From NCBI RefSeq assembly GCF_009733595.1, contig NZ_WOFH01000019.1, forward strand, positions 1-64,000: a stretch of 64,000 bases of DNA, written 5' to 3'. This DNA comes from Actinomadura litoris. Its GTDB lineage: Bacteria; Actinomycetota; Actinomycetes; Streptosporangiales; Streptosporangiaceae. Both the position numbers and the translations under genes were made by a program. How positions within the stretch are numbered: position 1 is the stretch's first letter; every line of letters starts with the position of its first letter. The notes under the pieces were generated by a model. It had not been told where the DNA came from, did no database searches, and worked only from the letters and a program-made list of their open reading frames with translations. Positions 57,674-64,000 of the stretch are shown piece after piece.

Positions 57674-58348
57674 CTAGCCCACCAGGCCGTTCTCGTAGGC
57701 GTAGACGACCGCCTGCGTGCGGTCGCGCAGCGTGAGCTTGGTCAGCACGTGCCCGACGTGCGTCTTGACCGTCTGCTCGGCCAGCACCAGCTCCCCGGCG
57801 ATCTCGGCGTTGGACAGCCCCCGCGCGATCAGCCGCAGCACGTCCAGCTCGCGCGGGGTCAGCCCGGCGGTCGCCTTCGGGCTCGGCCGCTGGTGGCGCC
57901 GCCGCCGCGCGAAGTCGCCGATCAGCCGCCGGGTGATCGACGGCGCGAGCAGCGCGTCGCCCGCCGCCACGACCCGCACGCCGCTCACGAGGTCGGCGGC
58001 CGAGGCGTCCTTCAGCAGGAACCCGCTGGCCCCCGAGCCGAGCGCCTCGTAGACGTACTCGTCGAGGTCGAAGGTCGTGAGGACGAGCACCTTCGGCCGC
58101 GTCGCGGCCGGGTCGGCGTCGGCGATCGGCTCGCCGACCAGCTCGGCGGTCGCGGCCAGCCCGTCCATCTCCGGCATCCGGATGTCCATCACGACCACGT
58201 CGGGGTCGAGCTCGCGGGCCATCGCCACCGCCTCGCGGCCGTTGCCCGCCTGCCCGATCACCTCGATCTCCGGGTCGGAGGACAGCAGCGCCGCGAGCCC
58301 GTCGCGGATCATCACCTGGTCGTCGGCGATCAGCACCCGAATCGTCAC
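57674..58348 (-). CDS. LuxR/NarL family response regulator
   Basis: A 224-residue regulator with receiver domain (1-125: acidic pair ADD, phosphorylated Asp55 in VVVMDIRMPEMDG, Lys in GFLLKDAS) and LuxR helix-turn-helix (about 158-218: LTPRELDVLRLIARGLSNAEIAGELVLAEQTVKTHVGHVLTKL). It lies 52 bases downstream of a histidine kinase gene on the same strand, its cognate sensor. Targets are unknown; no transporter adjoins the pair. Confidence 0.93.
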   Translation of the reverse strand: MTIRVLIADDQVMIRDGLAALLSSDPEIEVIGQAGNGREAVAMARELDPDVVVMDIRMPEMDGLAATAELVGEPIADADPAATRPKVLVLTTFDLDEYVYEALGSGASGFLLKDASAADLVSGVRVVAAGDALLAPSITRRLIGDFARRRRHQRPSPKATAGLTPRELDVLRLIARGLSNAEIAGELVLAEQTVKTHVGHVLTKLTLRDRTQAVVYAYENGLVG

Positions 58349-58400
58349 GCCTGCAACCCTATGGGCACGCGGGAACGGTCGTCTCCCCCCGTCCGGGCGG

Positions 58401-59648
58401 TCAGTCGCCGTAGGGCAGCTCGGCCACGACCTCCCAGCCGGCGGGCTCGCTCGGGCCGGCCGACAGCGTGCCGCCGAGCATCGTCACGCGCTCGCGCATC
58501 CCGACCAGCCCGTGCCCGCCGCCGTGCGACTCCTCCGGCGTGCTGCGGGCCCCGTCGTCGGTGACCGTCACCGTGAGCGTCTTCGCCCCGTACCTGACCT
58601 CGACGTGCACGCGCGACCCCGGGGCGTAGCGGGCGGCGTTGCTCAGCGACTCCTGGACGATCCGGTACGCCGACAGGTCCACCCCGGCGTCCAGCGGGCG
58701 CGGCACGCCGGTGATCACGGTGGCGACCGACAGCCCGTAGCGGCGCGTGGAGGAGGCCAGGTCGTCCAGCCGGTCGAGACCGGGCTGCGGGGCGCGCTCG
58801 GCGCCGTCGTCGTCGGAGCGCAGCAGGCCGACGACGCGGCGGGTCTCGGTCAGCGCCTCGCGGGCGGCGTCGCGGACGATGCCGAACGTCTGTCGCGCCG
58901 CGTCCGGCAGGTCCGGGATCTTGTAGGGGGCCGCCTCCGCCTGCATCGCGATCACCGACATGTGGTGCGCGACCACGTCGTGCAGCTCGCGGGCGATGCG
59001 GGCCCGCTCCTCCAGCACCGCCTGGCGGGCCAGGTCCTCGCGGTGCTGGGCCTCGCGCCTGCGCAGCTCCTCCTCGGCGGAGTGCCGGCCGCCGACCGCG
59101 TCGCCGAAGGTGAGGGCGAGCACGACGAGCCCGGCGAGGATCATCCCGAACCAGCTCGGCATGCCGAACAGCACGGCCGGGACCAGTGCCCCGACGATCG
59201 TCACGGTGCCCGCGCCGACCGTGGTCTCCCGGTCGCAGCCGACGCCGACGAAGAACAGGATCACGATCAGCGCCAGGATCGCGGGGACCGGCCACGGCAT
59301 GAAGCCGCCGCCGTGCCGCACGACGACCGTCAGCAGGAGCCCCGTCAGCGCGATCCGCCACGCCGCCAGCGGCCAGCGCGCCGCGAACACCAGCGGCGTC
59401 GCCTGGAGCACCCCGAGCGGCCAGGAGAGCCCGGCGGCCTGCTGGTCGACCGCGATCGGGATCGCGATGGACCCGGCGGTGAACCCGATCGTGAGGCCGG
59501 TCAGGAACAGCAGGAGCGGGATCCGCAGGAAAGGGTGCTCGGGCAGCAGCGTGACGGCCGGGTCGGCCGGACCCGGCACGAGGGCGGCGCGGACGCCCCG
59601 GCCCAGCCGGGCCCGCCGGCCCCCGTAGGAGCGCGATGGTTCGTTCAT
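58401..59648 (-). CDS. two-component sensor histidine kinase (HisKA_3 type)
   Basis: A 415-residue kinase with five or six N-terminal helices (about 40-185) and almost no extracytoplasmic domain. The phosphoacceptor is His223 in IARELHDVVAHHMSVIAMQAEAAPY, and the ATPase domain has the N box ESLSNAARYAPGS and the G boxes DDGARSTPEESHGGGHGLVGMRERV. It is the sensor of the DesK/NarX-like group typical of actinobacteria and pairs with the LuxR regulator downstream. TAGGCT lies 9 nt before the ATG. Confidence 0.92.
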   Translation of the reverse strand: MNEPSRSYGGRRARLGRGVRAALVPGPADPAVTLLPEHPFLRIPLLLFLTGLTIGFTAGSIAIPIAVDQQAAGLSWPLGVLQATPLVFAARWPLAAWRIALTGLLLTVVVRHGGGFMPWPVPAILALIVILFFVGVGCDRETTVGAGTVTIVGALVPAVLFGMPSWFGMILAGLVVLALTFGDAVGGRHSAEEELRRREAQHREDLARQAVLEERARIARELHDVVAHHMSVIAMQAEAAPYKIPDLPDAARQTFGIVRDAAREALTETRRVVGLLRSDDDGAERAPQPGLDRLDDLASSTRRYGLSVATVITGVPRPLDAGVDLSAYRIVQESLSNAARYAPGSRVHVEVRYGAKTLTVTVTDDGARSTPEESHGGGHGLVGMRERVTMLGGTLSAGPSEPAGWEVVAELPYGD

Positions 59649-59657
59649 TTGTGAGTG

Positions 59658-59663
59658 AGCCTA
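59658..59663 (-). promoter_or_regulatory. -10 box of the histidine kinase gene
   Basis: On the minus strand TAGGCT ends 9 nt before the ATG at 59648; the leader would be at most a few bases. Confidence 0.35.
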
Positions 59664-59803
59664 GGACGCGGCGCGCCGGACCTGCCTGACCCCGGGGAGG
59701 GAGATCCGACCCGCTCCCTGGGTATCAGCGCTGAGCTGCGGCGTTCGCCTCATCTCCTTATTTCCGATTGACTTTATAGGGAATGTGGTTCACGCTGGGA
59801 GTC

Positions 59804-59887
59804 GTGACGTTCACCAGCCTCCACGAGCGCCTCCATGTCGACCTGCGCCGGCAGGCCAGCGCGCTGTGTCCGCACCCGTTCCGCTGA
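59804..59887 (+). CDS. leader peptide upstream of cysteine dioxygenase
   Basis: A 27-residue frame from a GTG start, reading MTFTSLHERLHVDLRRQAS then ALCPHPFR and stop. The RLHVDLRR-x-ASALC text matches the short leader peptides with a conserved HVDL motif and a late Cys found before sulfur-metabolism genes in many actinomycetes. It ends 41 bases before the cysteine dioxygenase start. A single cysteine codon near the end suggests that ribosome pausing at low cysteinyl-tRNA affects the downstream gene. The ribosome binding site (gggag two bases before GTG) is unusually close, so the exact start is uncertain. Confidence 0.65.
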   Translation: MTFTSLHERLHVDLRRQASALCPHPFR

Positions 59888-59928
59888 ACAGGAAGGACCC
59901 ACGACACACCGCGAGGAGCGACACCGCA

Positions 59929-60459
59929 ATGACCGTCACCACCGAATCGAGCACGCCCGCGAAACAGTCCGGCGGGCCGGTCCCCGGCAGGGGGACGACC
60001 ACCCGCGCCCCCCGGAAGGGATCCCTCGCGCCGCCCCGGCTGGCCGAGCGGGCCCGTGACCTCGCCCGCGACTCCGGGGACTGGCTGCACCGCGTCCGCC
60101 TCGACCCGCAGGGCCGCTGGTACGAGCGGATCCACCAGGACGCCGACCACGAGGTCTGGGTGATCAGCTGGCTGCCCGGCCAGTCCACCGGCTTCCACGA
60201 CCACGGCGGCTCGTCCGGCGCGTTCGCCGTCGCCCTCGGCACGCTGCAGGAGCACCACGTCCGCTCCGCGCGGGACGTGGGGGCGGGGGAGACGCACGCG
60301 TTCGGCCCCGACTACGTCCACGACGTCCGCAACACCTCCGACGCCCCGGCCGTCAGCGTCCACGTGTACTCGCCGCCGCTGTCGTCCATGCGGCGCTACG
60401 ACGTGGACTCCACCGGGGAGCTGGTCGAGCTCGCGGCCGAGTCCGCCGAGGACTGGTGA
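59929..60459 (+). CDS. cysteine dioxygenase
   Basis: A 176-residue cupin enzyme that oxidises cysteine to cysteine sulfinate with O2. The iron ligands are His90 and His92 in TGFHDHGGSSGAF and His131 in DYVHDVRN. The protein matches the short actinobacterial cysteine dioxygenase family, with WVISWLPGQSTGFHDH and VHVYSPPLSSMRRYDVD. The ATG is preceded by gaggag, 10 bases upstream. A leader peptide with a cysteine codon stands before it. No rhodanese gene follows, which often accompanies this gene in relatives. Confidence 0.88.
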   Translation: MTVTTESSTPAKQSGGPVPGRGTTTRAPRKGSLAPPRLAERARDLARDSGDWLHRVRLDPQGRWYERIHQDADHEVWVISWLPGQSTGFHDHGGSSGAFAVALGTLQEHHVRSARDVGAGETHAFGPDYVHDVRNTSDAPAVSVHVYSPPLSSMRRYDVDSTGELVELAAESAEDW

Positions 60460-60461
60460 GC

Positions 60462-60529
60462 CCGGACGGCACCGCCGCCGTCGGCGGCGCTCCGGGGGCA
60501 CCGTCCCCCGCTCCCGCGGCGCCGTCCGG
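60462..60529 (+). terminator. multi-arm terminator after cysteine dioxygenase
   Basis: A 9-bp perfect outer stem (60462-60470 with 60521-60529) encloses a GCC/GGC hairpin (about 60473-60489) and a ggggg/ccccc hairpin (about 60494-60509). It starts two bases after the stop codon. No U-run is present. Confidence 0.45.
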
Positions 60530-60585
60530 CACTCCGCCGCCCCGGTGATCTTGCGGTGATCGCCGGGGCGACGGAGACTGCGGGA

Positions 60586-61221
60586 ATGACCGATGATCTC
60601 AGGCACCCGATCTTCGCCCGGCTCTACCCGAGGCTGGACGCCGCCAGCGCGAAGGCGGGCGGGGACGAGCACCGCGCCGAGCTGCTGGACGGGGCGGCCG
60701 GCCGGGTCCTGGAGATCGGCGCCGGGTACGGCGCGAACTTCCCGCACTACCCGGAGGCGGTCGCCGAGGTCGTCGCGCTGGAGCCGGAGCCCCGGCTGCG
60801 GGCGCTGGCCGCCGAGGCGGCGTCCCGCGCGCCCGTCCCGGTGACGGTCCGCCCCGGCCGCGCCGAGGACCTCGACCTGGACGACGCGTCCGTCGACGTC
60901 GTCGTCGCCTCGCTCGTGCTGTGCTCGGTGCGCGACCCGATCCGCGCCCTGGCCGAGATCAGGCGGGTGCTGCGGCCCGGCGGGGAGCTGCGCTACTACG
61001 AGCACGTCCGCGGCCGGACGCCCGGCAAGATCCGCTTCCAGCGCTACGCCGACCTCGCCTGGCCGCTCATCGCCGCCGGCTGCCGCGTGTCCCGCCCGAC
61101 GGACGAGTGGATCGCGGGCAGCGGATTCACCGTGCGCGGCCAGCGGCGCTTCGAGTTCCCGCCCACCGCCATGCCCAATCCGGCCTCGCCCCACGTCCTC
61201 GGGATCGCGGTGCGCGACTGA
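60586..61221 (+). CDS. SAM-dependent class I methyltransferase
   Basis: A 211-residue methyltransferase of the UbiE/Methyltransf_11 type. Motif I is RVLEIGAGYGANFPHYP near residue 40, the acidic motif II residue lies in VVALEPEPRLR, and VVVASLVLCSVRDPIRALAEIRRVLRPGGELRYYEHVRG covers motifs III and IV. Substrate unknown; related proteins are called phosphatidylethanolamine or menaquinone methyltransferase-like without proof. Start at the Met of MTDDLRHP, with ggag ten bases upstream; a GTG at 60556 is the alternative. Confidence 0.85.
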   Translation: MTDDLRHPIFARLYPRLDAASAKAGGDEHRAELLDGAAGRVLEIGAGYGANFPHYPEAVAEVVALEPEPRLRALAAEAASRAPVPVTVRPGRAEDLDLDDASVDVVVASLVLCSVRDPIRALAEIRRVLRPGGELRYYEHVRGRTPGKIRFQRYADLAWPLIAAGCRVSRPTDEWIAGSGFTVRGQRRFEFPPTAMPNPASPHVLGIAVRD

Positions 61222-61282
61222 GTCGTCGCGGGTCGTCGCGGTTCGTCCGCATAAGGTCCCCGCTCCGGGGAAGATCCGGCGC

Positions 61283-62764
61283 ATGACCAGTGGATCGCGA
61301 TCGGTGCCCCGGCGGGGACGCGCCGAGCCGTCCAACTCGGCGTCCACCGCCATTCTGCTGGCGGGCGCCGCGGCGCTCGGCGGTTTCCTGTTCGGCTATG
61401 ACTCATCGGTTATCAACGGAACCGTGGACGCGCTGAAGCAGCAGTTCCACCTCAGCTCGTTCGCCGTGGGCTTCGTGGTGTCCTCGGCCCTGCTCGGGTG
61501 CGCCGCGGGCGCCTGGTTCGCCGGGCCGCTCAGCGACCGGATCGGGCGGGTCCGGGTGATGCTGATCGCCTCGGTGCTGTTCGTCGTGAGCTCGCTCGGG
61601 TCGGCGCTGGCCTTCAACGCCGTCGACCTGACGTTCTGGAGGCTGGTGGGCGGCCTCGCCATCGGCGCCGCCTCGGTCATCGCGCCGGCCTACATCGCCG
61701 AGATCGCGCCCGCCGAGCTGCGCGGGCGGCTCGGCTCGCTCCAGCAGATGGCGATCGTGCTCGGCATCTTCGCCGCGCTGGTCGTCGACTACGTCATCGC
61801 GACCGCCTCCGACGGCGGCGCGACCGGGACCTTCCCCTGGGGCGGCGGCGCCTGGCGCTGGATGTTCGCCAGCGCGGTCGTGCCCGCCCTCATGTACGGG
61901 GTGATCGCCACGACGATCCCCGAGTCGCCGCGCTACCTCGTCAAGAAGCACGAGACGGCCCGCGCCCGGCAGGTCCTCGCGCGCGTCATGGGCCGCGGCG
62001 ACGTCGACATGAAGATCAGCGAGATCGTCCGGTCGCTCGCCGGCGACCGCCCGGTCCGGCTGAGCGACCTGCGCGGCCGCCGCTTCGGGCTGATGCCGAT
62101 CGTCTGGACGGGCATCCTGCTGTCGGTGTTCCAGCAGTTCGTGGGGATCAACGTGATCTTCTACTACTCGTCCTCGCTGTGGCAGGCGGCGGGGATGAGC
62201 GAGGACGACGCCATGCTCACCTCCGTGATCAACTCGGTGGTGAACGTCGTGTCCACGCTGGTGGCGATCGCGCTGGTCGACCGGGTCGGGCGCCGTCCGC
62301 TGCTGCTGGCGGGCGCGGTCGGCATGGCGGTCACGCTTGCGACGCTGACCGTCTGCTTCGCCACCGCGCCGGTCGTGGACGGCGACCCGCACCTCGGCTC
62401 CGTCGCCGGGCCCGTCGCGCTCGTCGCCGCCAACGTCTACGTGTTCGCGTTCGCCGCGACCTGGGGGCCGGTCGTGTGGGTGATGCTCGGGGAGATGTTC
62501 AACAACGTCATCCGCGCCTCGGCGCTCGCCGTCGCCGCGGCGGCGCAGTGGATCGCGAACTGGATGATCACCACGACGTTCCCCGGCGTCTCCGGCTTCT
62601 CCCTCGGGCTCGCCTACGGGATCTACACGCTGTTCGCGATCCTGGCGTTCCTGTTCGTGGTCCGCGGCGTCCCCGAGACCCGCGGCCGCGAGCTGGAGGA
62701 CATGGACGCGATCGCCGTCCCCCGTGCCCGCACCAGGGCGCCCGAGGGGCGCGCCCCCGCCTGA
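61283..62764 (+). CDS. MFS sugar porter
   Basis: A 493-residue transporter with twelve predicted helices and all sugar-porter signatures: GGFLFGYDSSVINGTV in helix 1, GPLSDRIGRVR and DRVGRRPLL as the two motif A copies, RLVGGLAIGAASVIAPAYIAEIAP with the R-x-G-x-G/EIAP motif, PESPRYLVKK before the central loop, QQFVGINVIFYYSS in helix 7 and PETRGRELED at the C-terminus. It imports a hexose or pentose, probably by proton symport. The gene stands alone; TAAGGT at 61252-61257 is a possible -10. Confidence 0.92.
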   Translation: MTSGSRSVPRRGRAEPSNSASTAILLAGAAALGGFLFGYDSSVINGTVDALKQQFHLSSFAVGFVVSSALLGCAAGAWFAGPLSDRIGRVRVMLIASVLFVVSSLGSALAFNAVDLTFWRLVGGLAIGAASVIAPAYIAEIAPAELRGRLGSLQQMAIVLGIFAALVVDYVIATASDGGATGTFPWGGGAWRWMFASAVVPALMYGVIATTIPESPRYLVKKHETARARQVLARVMGRGDVDMKISEIVRSLAGDRPVRLSDLRGRRFGLMPIVWTGILLSVFQQFVGINVIFYYSSSLWQAAGMSEDDAMLTSVINSVVNVVSTLVAIALVDRVGRRPLLLAGAVGMAVTLATLTVCFATAPVVDGDPHLGSVAGPVALVAANVYVFAFAATWGPVVWVMLGEMFNNVIRASALAVAAAAQWIANWMITTTFPGVSGFSLGLAYGIYTLFAILAFLFVVRGVPETRGRELEDMDAIAVPRARTRAPEGRAPA

Positions 62765-62854
62765 GTGCCGCGCGCGTGCGCGCGAGGCCCCTGCGGCCTT
62801 CTGAGGGCCGTGTGGGCCCGTCCGGGACGAATGCGCGCGCGGGCGGCGGTCGGC

Positions 62855-62860
62855 TACAGT
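62855..62860 (+). promoter_or_regulatory. -10 box of the thrS leader transcript
   Basis: TACAGT lies 6 nt before the leader-peptide ATG at 62867; the leader is probably translated without a ribosome binding site. Confidence 0.45.
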
Positions 62861-62866
62861 AAGGGA

Positions 62867-62929
62867 ATGCGCGCCGTACCGGAGACGACGACGCCGGGTC
62901 CACCCCGGCGCGACGGCCGCATGTCCTGA
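62867..62929 (+). CDS. threonine leader peptide of thrS
   Basis: A 20-residue frame, MRAVPETTTPGPPRRDGRMS, with three consecutive ACG threonine codons at 62885-62893. It sits between a leaderless-type promoter and a strong terminator hairpin that precedes thrS. A stretch of codons for the amino acid charged by the downstream synthetase is the hallmark of an attenuation leader peptide. Confidence 0.65.
   Translation: MRAVPETTTPGPPRRDGRMS
62892..62910 (+). promoter_or_regulatory. leader hairpin next to the Thr codons
   Basis: CGCCGGG (62892-62898) pairs with CCCGGCG (62904-62910) around a 5-nt loop. The left arm starts inside the last Thr codon, so a ribosome stalled there would block this stem. 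How it communicates with the terminator stem is not obvious by eye. Confidence 0.45.
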
Positions 62930-62940
62930 CATTGCACGCG

Positions 62941-62972
62941 GTGAGGCCCCGGGAGCGATCCCGGGGCCTCAC
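62941..62972 (+). terminator. thrS attenuator hairpin
   Basis: A perfect 14-bp stem (62941-62954 with 62959-62972) carries a GCGA tetraloop and is followed by ggctttgc. It lies 11 bases after the leader-peptide stop and 57 bases before the thrS start, where a terminator makes sense only as an attenuator. Confidence 0.7.
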
Positions 62973-63029
62973 GGCTTTGCGACCCCGATCCGCTCCCGAC
63001 GACCAGCCGCCCGATCATGAGGAGTTCCC

Positions 63030-64000
63030 GTGTCCACCGTGTCCGATCTGCGCGTCACCCTGGAAGGCGGCGAGCGGGTGGTGCCCGCCGGCACCACCGC
63101 GGGGGAGGCGCTGGAGGCCGACGGCCGCTCGGTCGTCGCCGCCCGCGTCAACGGCGAGCTGCGCGACCTGGCCGGCGTGCTGAGCGACGGCGACGTCGTG
63201 GAGCCCGTGGAGGTCGGCTCGCCGGACGGCCGGGCCATCATGCGGCACTCGGCCGCGCACGTGATGGCGCAGGCCGTCCAGGAGCTGTTCCCCGAGGCCA
63301 GGCTGGGCATCGGGCCGCCGGTCGAGAACGGCTTCTACTACGACTTCGACGTCGCCGAGCCGTTCACCCCCGACGACCTCAAGCGCATCGAGAAGCGGAT
63401 GCGCGAGATCGTCAAGCAGGGGCAGCGGTTCTCCCGGCGCCCCGTCTCCGACGAGGAGGCGCGCGCGGAGCTGGCCGCCGAGCCCTACAAGCTGGAGCTG
63501 ATCGGCCTGAAGGGCGCGGGCCCGGTGCGGGACGCGGCCGACGGCGCCGACGTCGAGGTCGGCGGCGGCGAGCTGACCATCTACGACAACCTCGACGCCA
63601 AGTCCGGCGACCTGCGCTGGAAGGACCTGTGCCGCGGGCCGCACCTGCCCACCACCCGCGTCATCCCGGCGTTCAAGCTGATGCGGACCGGCGGCGCCTA
63701 CTGGCGCGGCAGCGAGAAGAACCCGCAGCTCCAGCGCATCTACGGCACCGCGTGGGAGTCCCGCGAGAAGCAGGACGAGTACCTCAGGATGCTGGAGGAG
63801 GCCGAGAAGCGCGACCACCGCAGGCTCGGCGCCGAGCTCGACCTGTTCTCCTTCCCGCCCGAGATCGGCAGCGGCCTGCCCGTCTTCCACCCCAGGGGCG
63901 GCGTCGTCCGCCGCGTCATGGAGGACTACTCGCGCCGGCGGCACGAGGCGGCGGGTTACGAGTTCGTCAACACCCCGCACATCACCAAGGGCGACCTGTT
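63030..64000 (+). CDS. thrS: threonyl-tRNA synthetase (3' end beyond window)
   Basis: The first 323 residues of ThrRS, which charges tRNA-Thr. Residues 1-65 are the TGS domain (LRVTLEGGERVVPAGTTAGEAL). The N2 editing domain begins with His73 and His77 of RHSAAHVMAQ, contains GPPVENGFYYDFDV, and ends with the KDLCRGPHLPTT metal-site Cys and His; the class II catalytic core begins with TGGAYWRGSEKNPQLQRIYGTAWES and GLPVFHPRGGVVRRVMEDYSRR (motif 1). GTG 63030 has gaggag five bases upstream. Expression is probably set by the threonine attenuator just before it. Confidence 0.96.
   Translation, partial: MSTVSDLRVTLEGGERVVPAGTTAGEALEADGRSVVAARVNGELRDLAGVLSDGDVVEPVEVGSPDGRAIMRHSAAHVMAQAVQELFPEARLGIGPPVENGFYYDFDVAEPFTPDDLKRIEKRMREIVKQGQRFSRRPVSDEEARAELAAEPYKLELIGLKGAGPVRDAADGADVEVGGGELTIYDNLDAKSGDLRWKDLCRGPHLPTTRVIPAFKLMRTGGAYWRGSEKNPQLQRIYGTAWESREKQDEYLRMLEEAEKRDHRRLGAELDLFSFPPEIGSGLPVFHPRGGVVRRVMEDYSRRRHEAAGYEFVNTPHITKGDL

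Noticed and set aside
62892..62972. A defined antiterminator pairing in the thrS leader
   Set aside because: The hairpin next to the Thr codons and the terminator stem share GGCCCCGG-like sequence, but I could not draw a convincing alternative stem by eye, so only the two separate hairpins are listed.
62765..63029. T-box riboswitch upstream of thrS
   Set aside because: The region is short, has no recognisable T-box core sequence, and instead has a Thr-rich open frame plus one terminator stem.
1..64000. CRISPR arrays, insertion sequences, prophage genes, polyketide/NRPS genes, tRNA genes
   Set aside because: I scanned for regular spacers, transposase motifs, phage structural genes, modular synthase domains and tRNA cores and saw none.

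Overview
The window reads as chromosome of a very GC-rich, GC-skewed-codon actinomycete. My impression, not provable here, is a member of the Streptosporangiales such as Actinomadura. Supporting signs are the 5S rRNA sequence, DUF5302 and DUF2795 proteins, mycothiol-era enzymes (DinB/maleylpyruvate isomerase-like), a CYP157-like P450 and many leaderless promoters with an actinobacterial TAnnnT -10 box 6-7 nt before the start codon. I see no insertion sequence, prophage, CRISPR array, tRNA gene or polyketide/NRPS cluster. Gene density is high and almost every intergenic region is short.

Layout. 1-140: 3' part of a 5S rRNA gene and the rrn terminator. 303-6988: PIG-L deacetylase, a membrane-anchored degenerate (pseudo)kinase, a MurA with Asp in place of the fosfomycin-target Cys, a hypothetical, a secreted TAP-like peptidase/hydrolase and a GntR/UTRA regulator. 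7092-16141: acyl-CoA synthetase, FAD monooxygenase coupled to an Aquifex-type aconitase, DUF2795 protein, aromatic amino acid decarboxylase, atypical P450, DUF5302 protein. 16277-21677: PPOX flavoprotein, secreted serine hydrolase, an extreme G/C homopolymer tract, DUF899, TIGR03086-type protein, a coiled-coil hypothetical and a PadR regulator that leads into a two-gene drug-type ABC exporter (21822-23602). 23619-30860: M20 peptidase divergent from a complete five-gene oligopeptide/dipeptide ABC importer. 30870-35584: spermidine synthase-like protein, NmrA-type SDR, a PAS-GAF-SpoIIE-HATPase phosphatase and a DUF4253 protein.

35709-41095 is a self-contained stress/efflux module: ABC ATPase, 815-residue FtsX-type permease and an overlooked 57-residue membrane protein on one strand, and a histidine kinase/LuxR response regulator pair on the other, with a perfect 20-bp palindrome midway between the two promoters. 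41080-43403 holds a TetR regulator divergent from an ABC-F protein; 43426-44298 an aldo/keto reductase.

44447-51820 is the most coherent metabolic unit: a LysR regulator divergent from seven tightly coupled genes that convert (3-hydroxy)kynurenine through 3-hydroxyanthranilate and 2-aminomuconate to 2-oxopent-4-enoate and on to 4-hydroxy-2-oxovalerate (the nba/amn-type meta-cleavage route). Tryptophan dioxygenase, kynurenine 3-monooxygenase and the terminal aldolase/dehydrogenase are not in the window.

52078-64000: cold shock protein with a long structured leader, luciferase-like DUF5519 protein, MFS transporter and ROK regulator sharing a duplicated operator, acyl-CoA dehydrogenase and quinone oxidoreductase sharing a TetR-type palindrome, a second two-component system, cysteine dioxygenase preceded by a Cys-containing leader peptide, methyltransferase, sugar MFS transporter, and thrS (running off the end) preceded by a leader peptide with three consecutive Thr codons and a perfect 14-bp terminator hairpin, which looks like a threonine attenuator.
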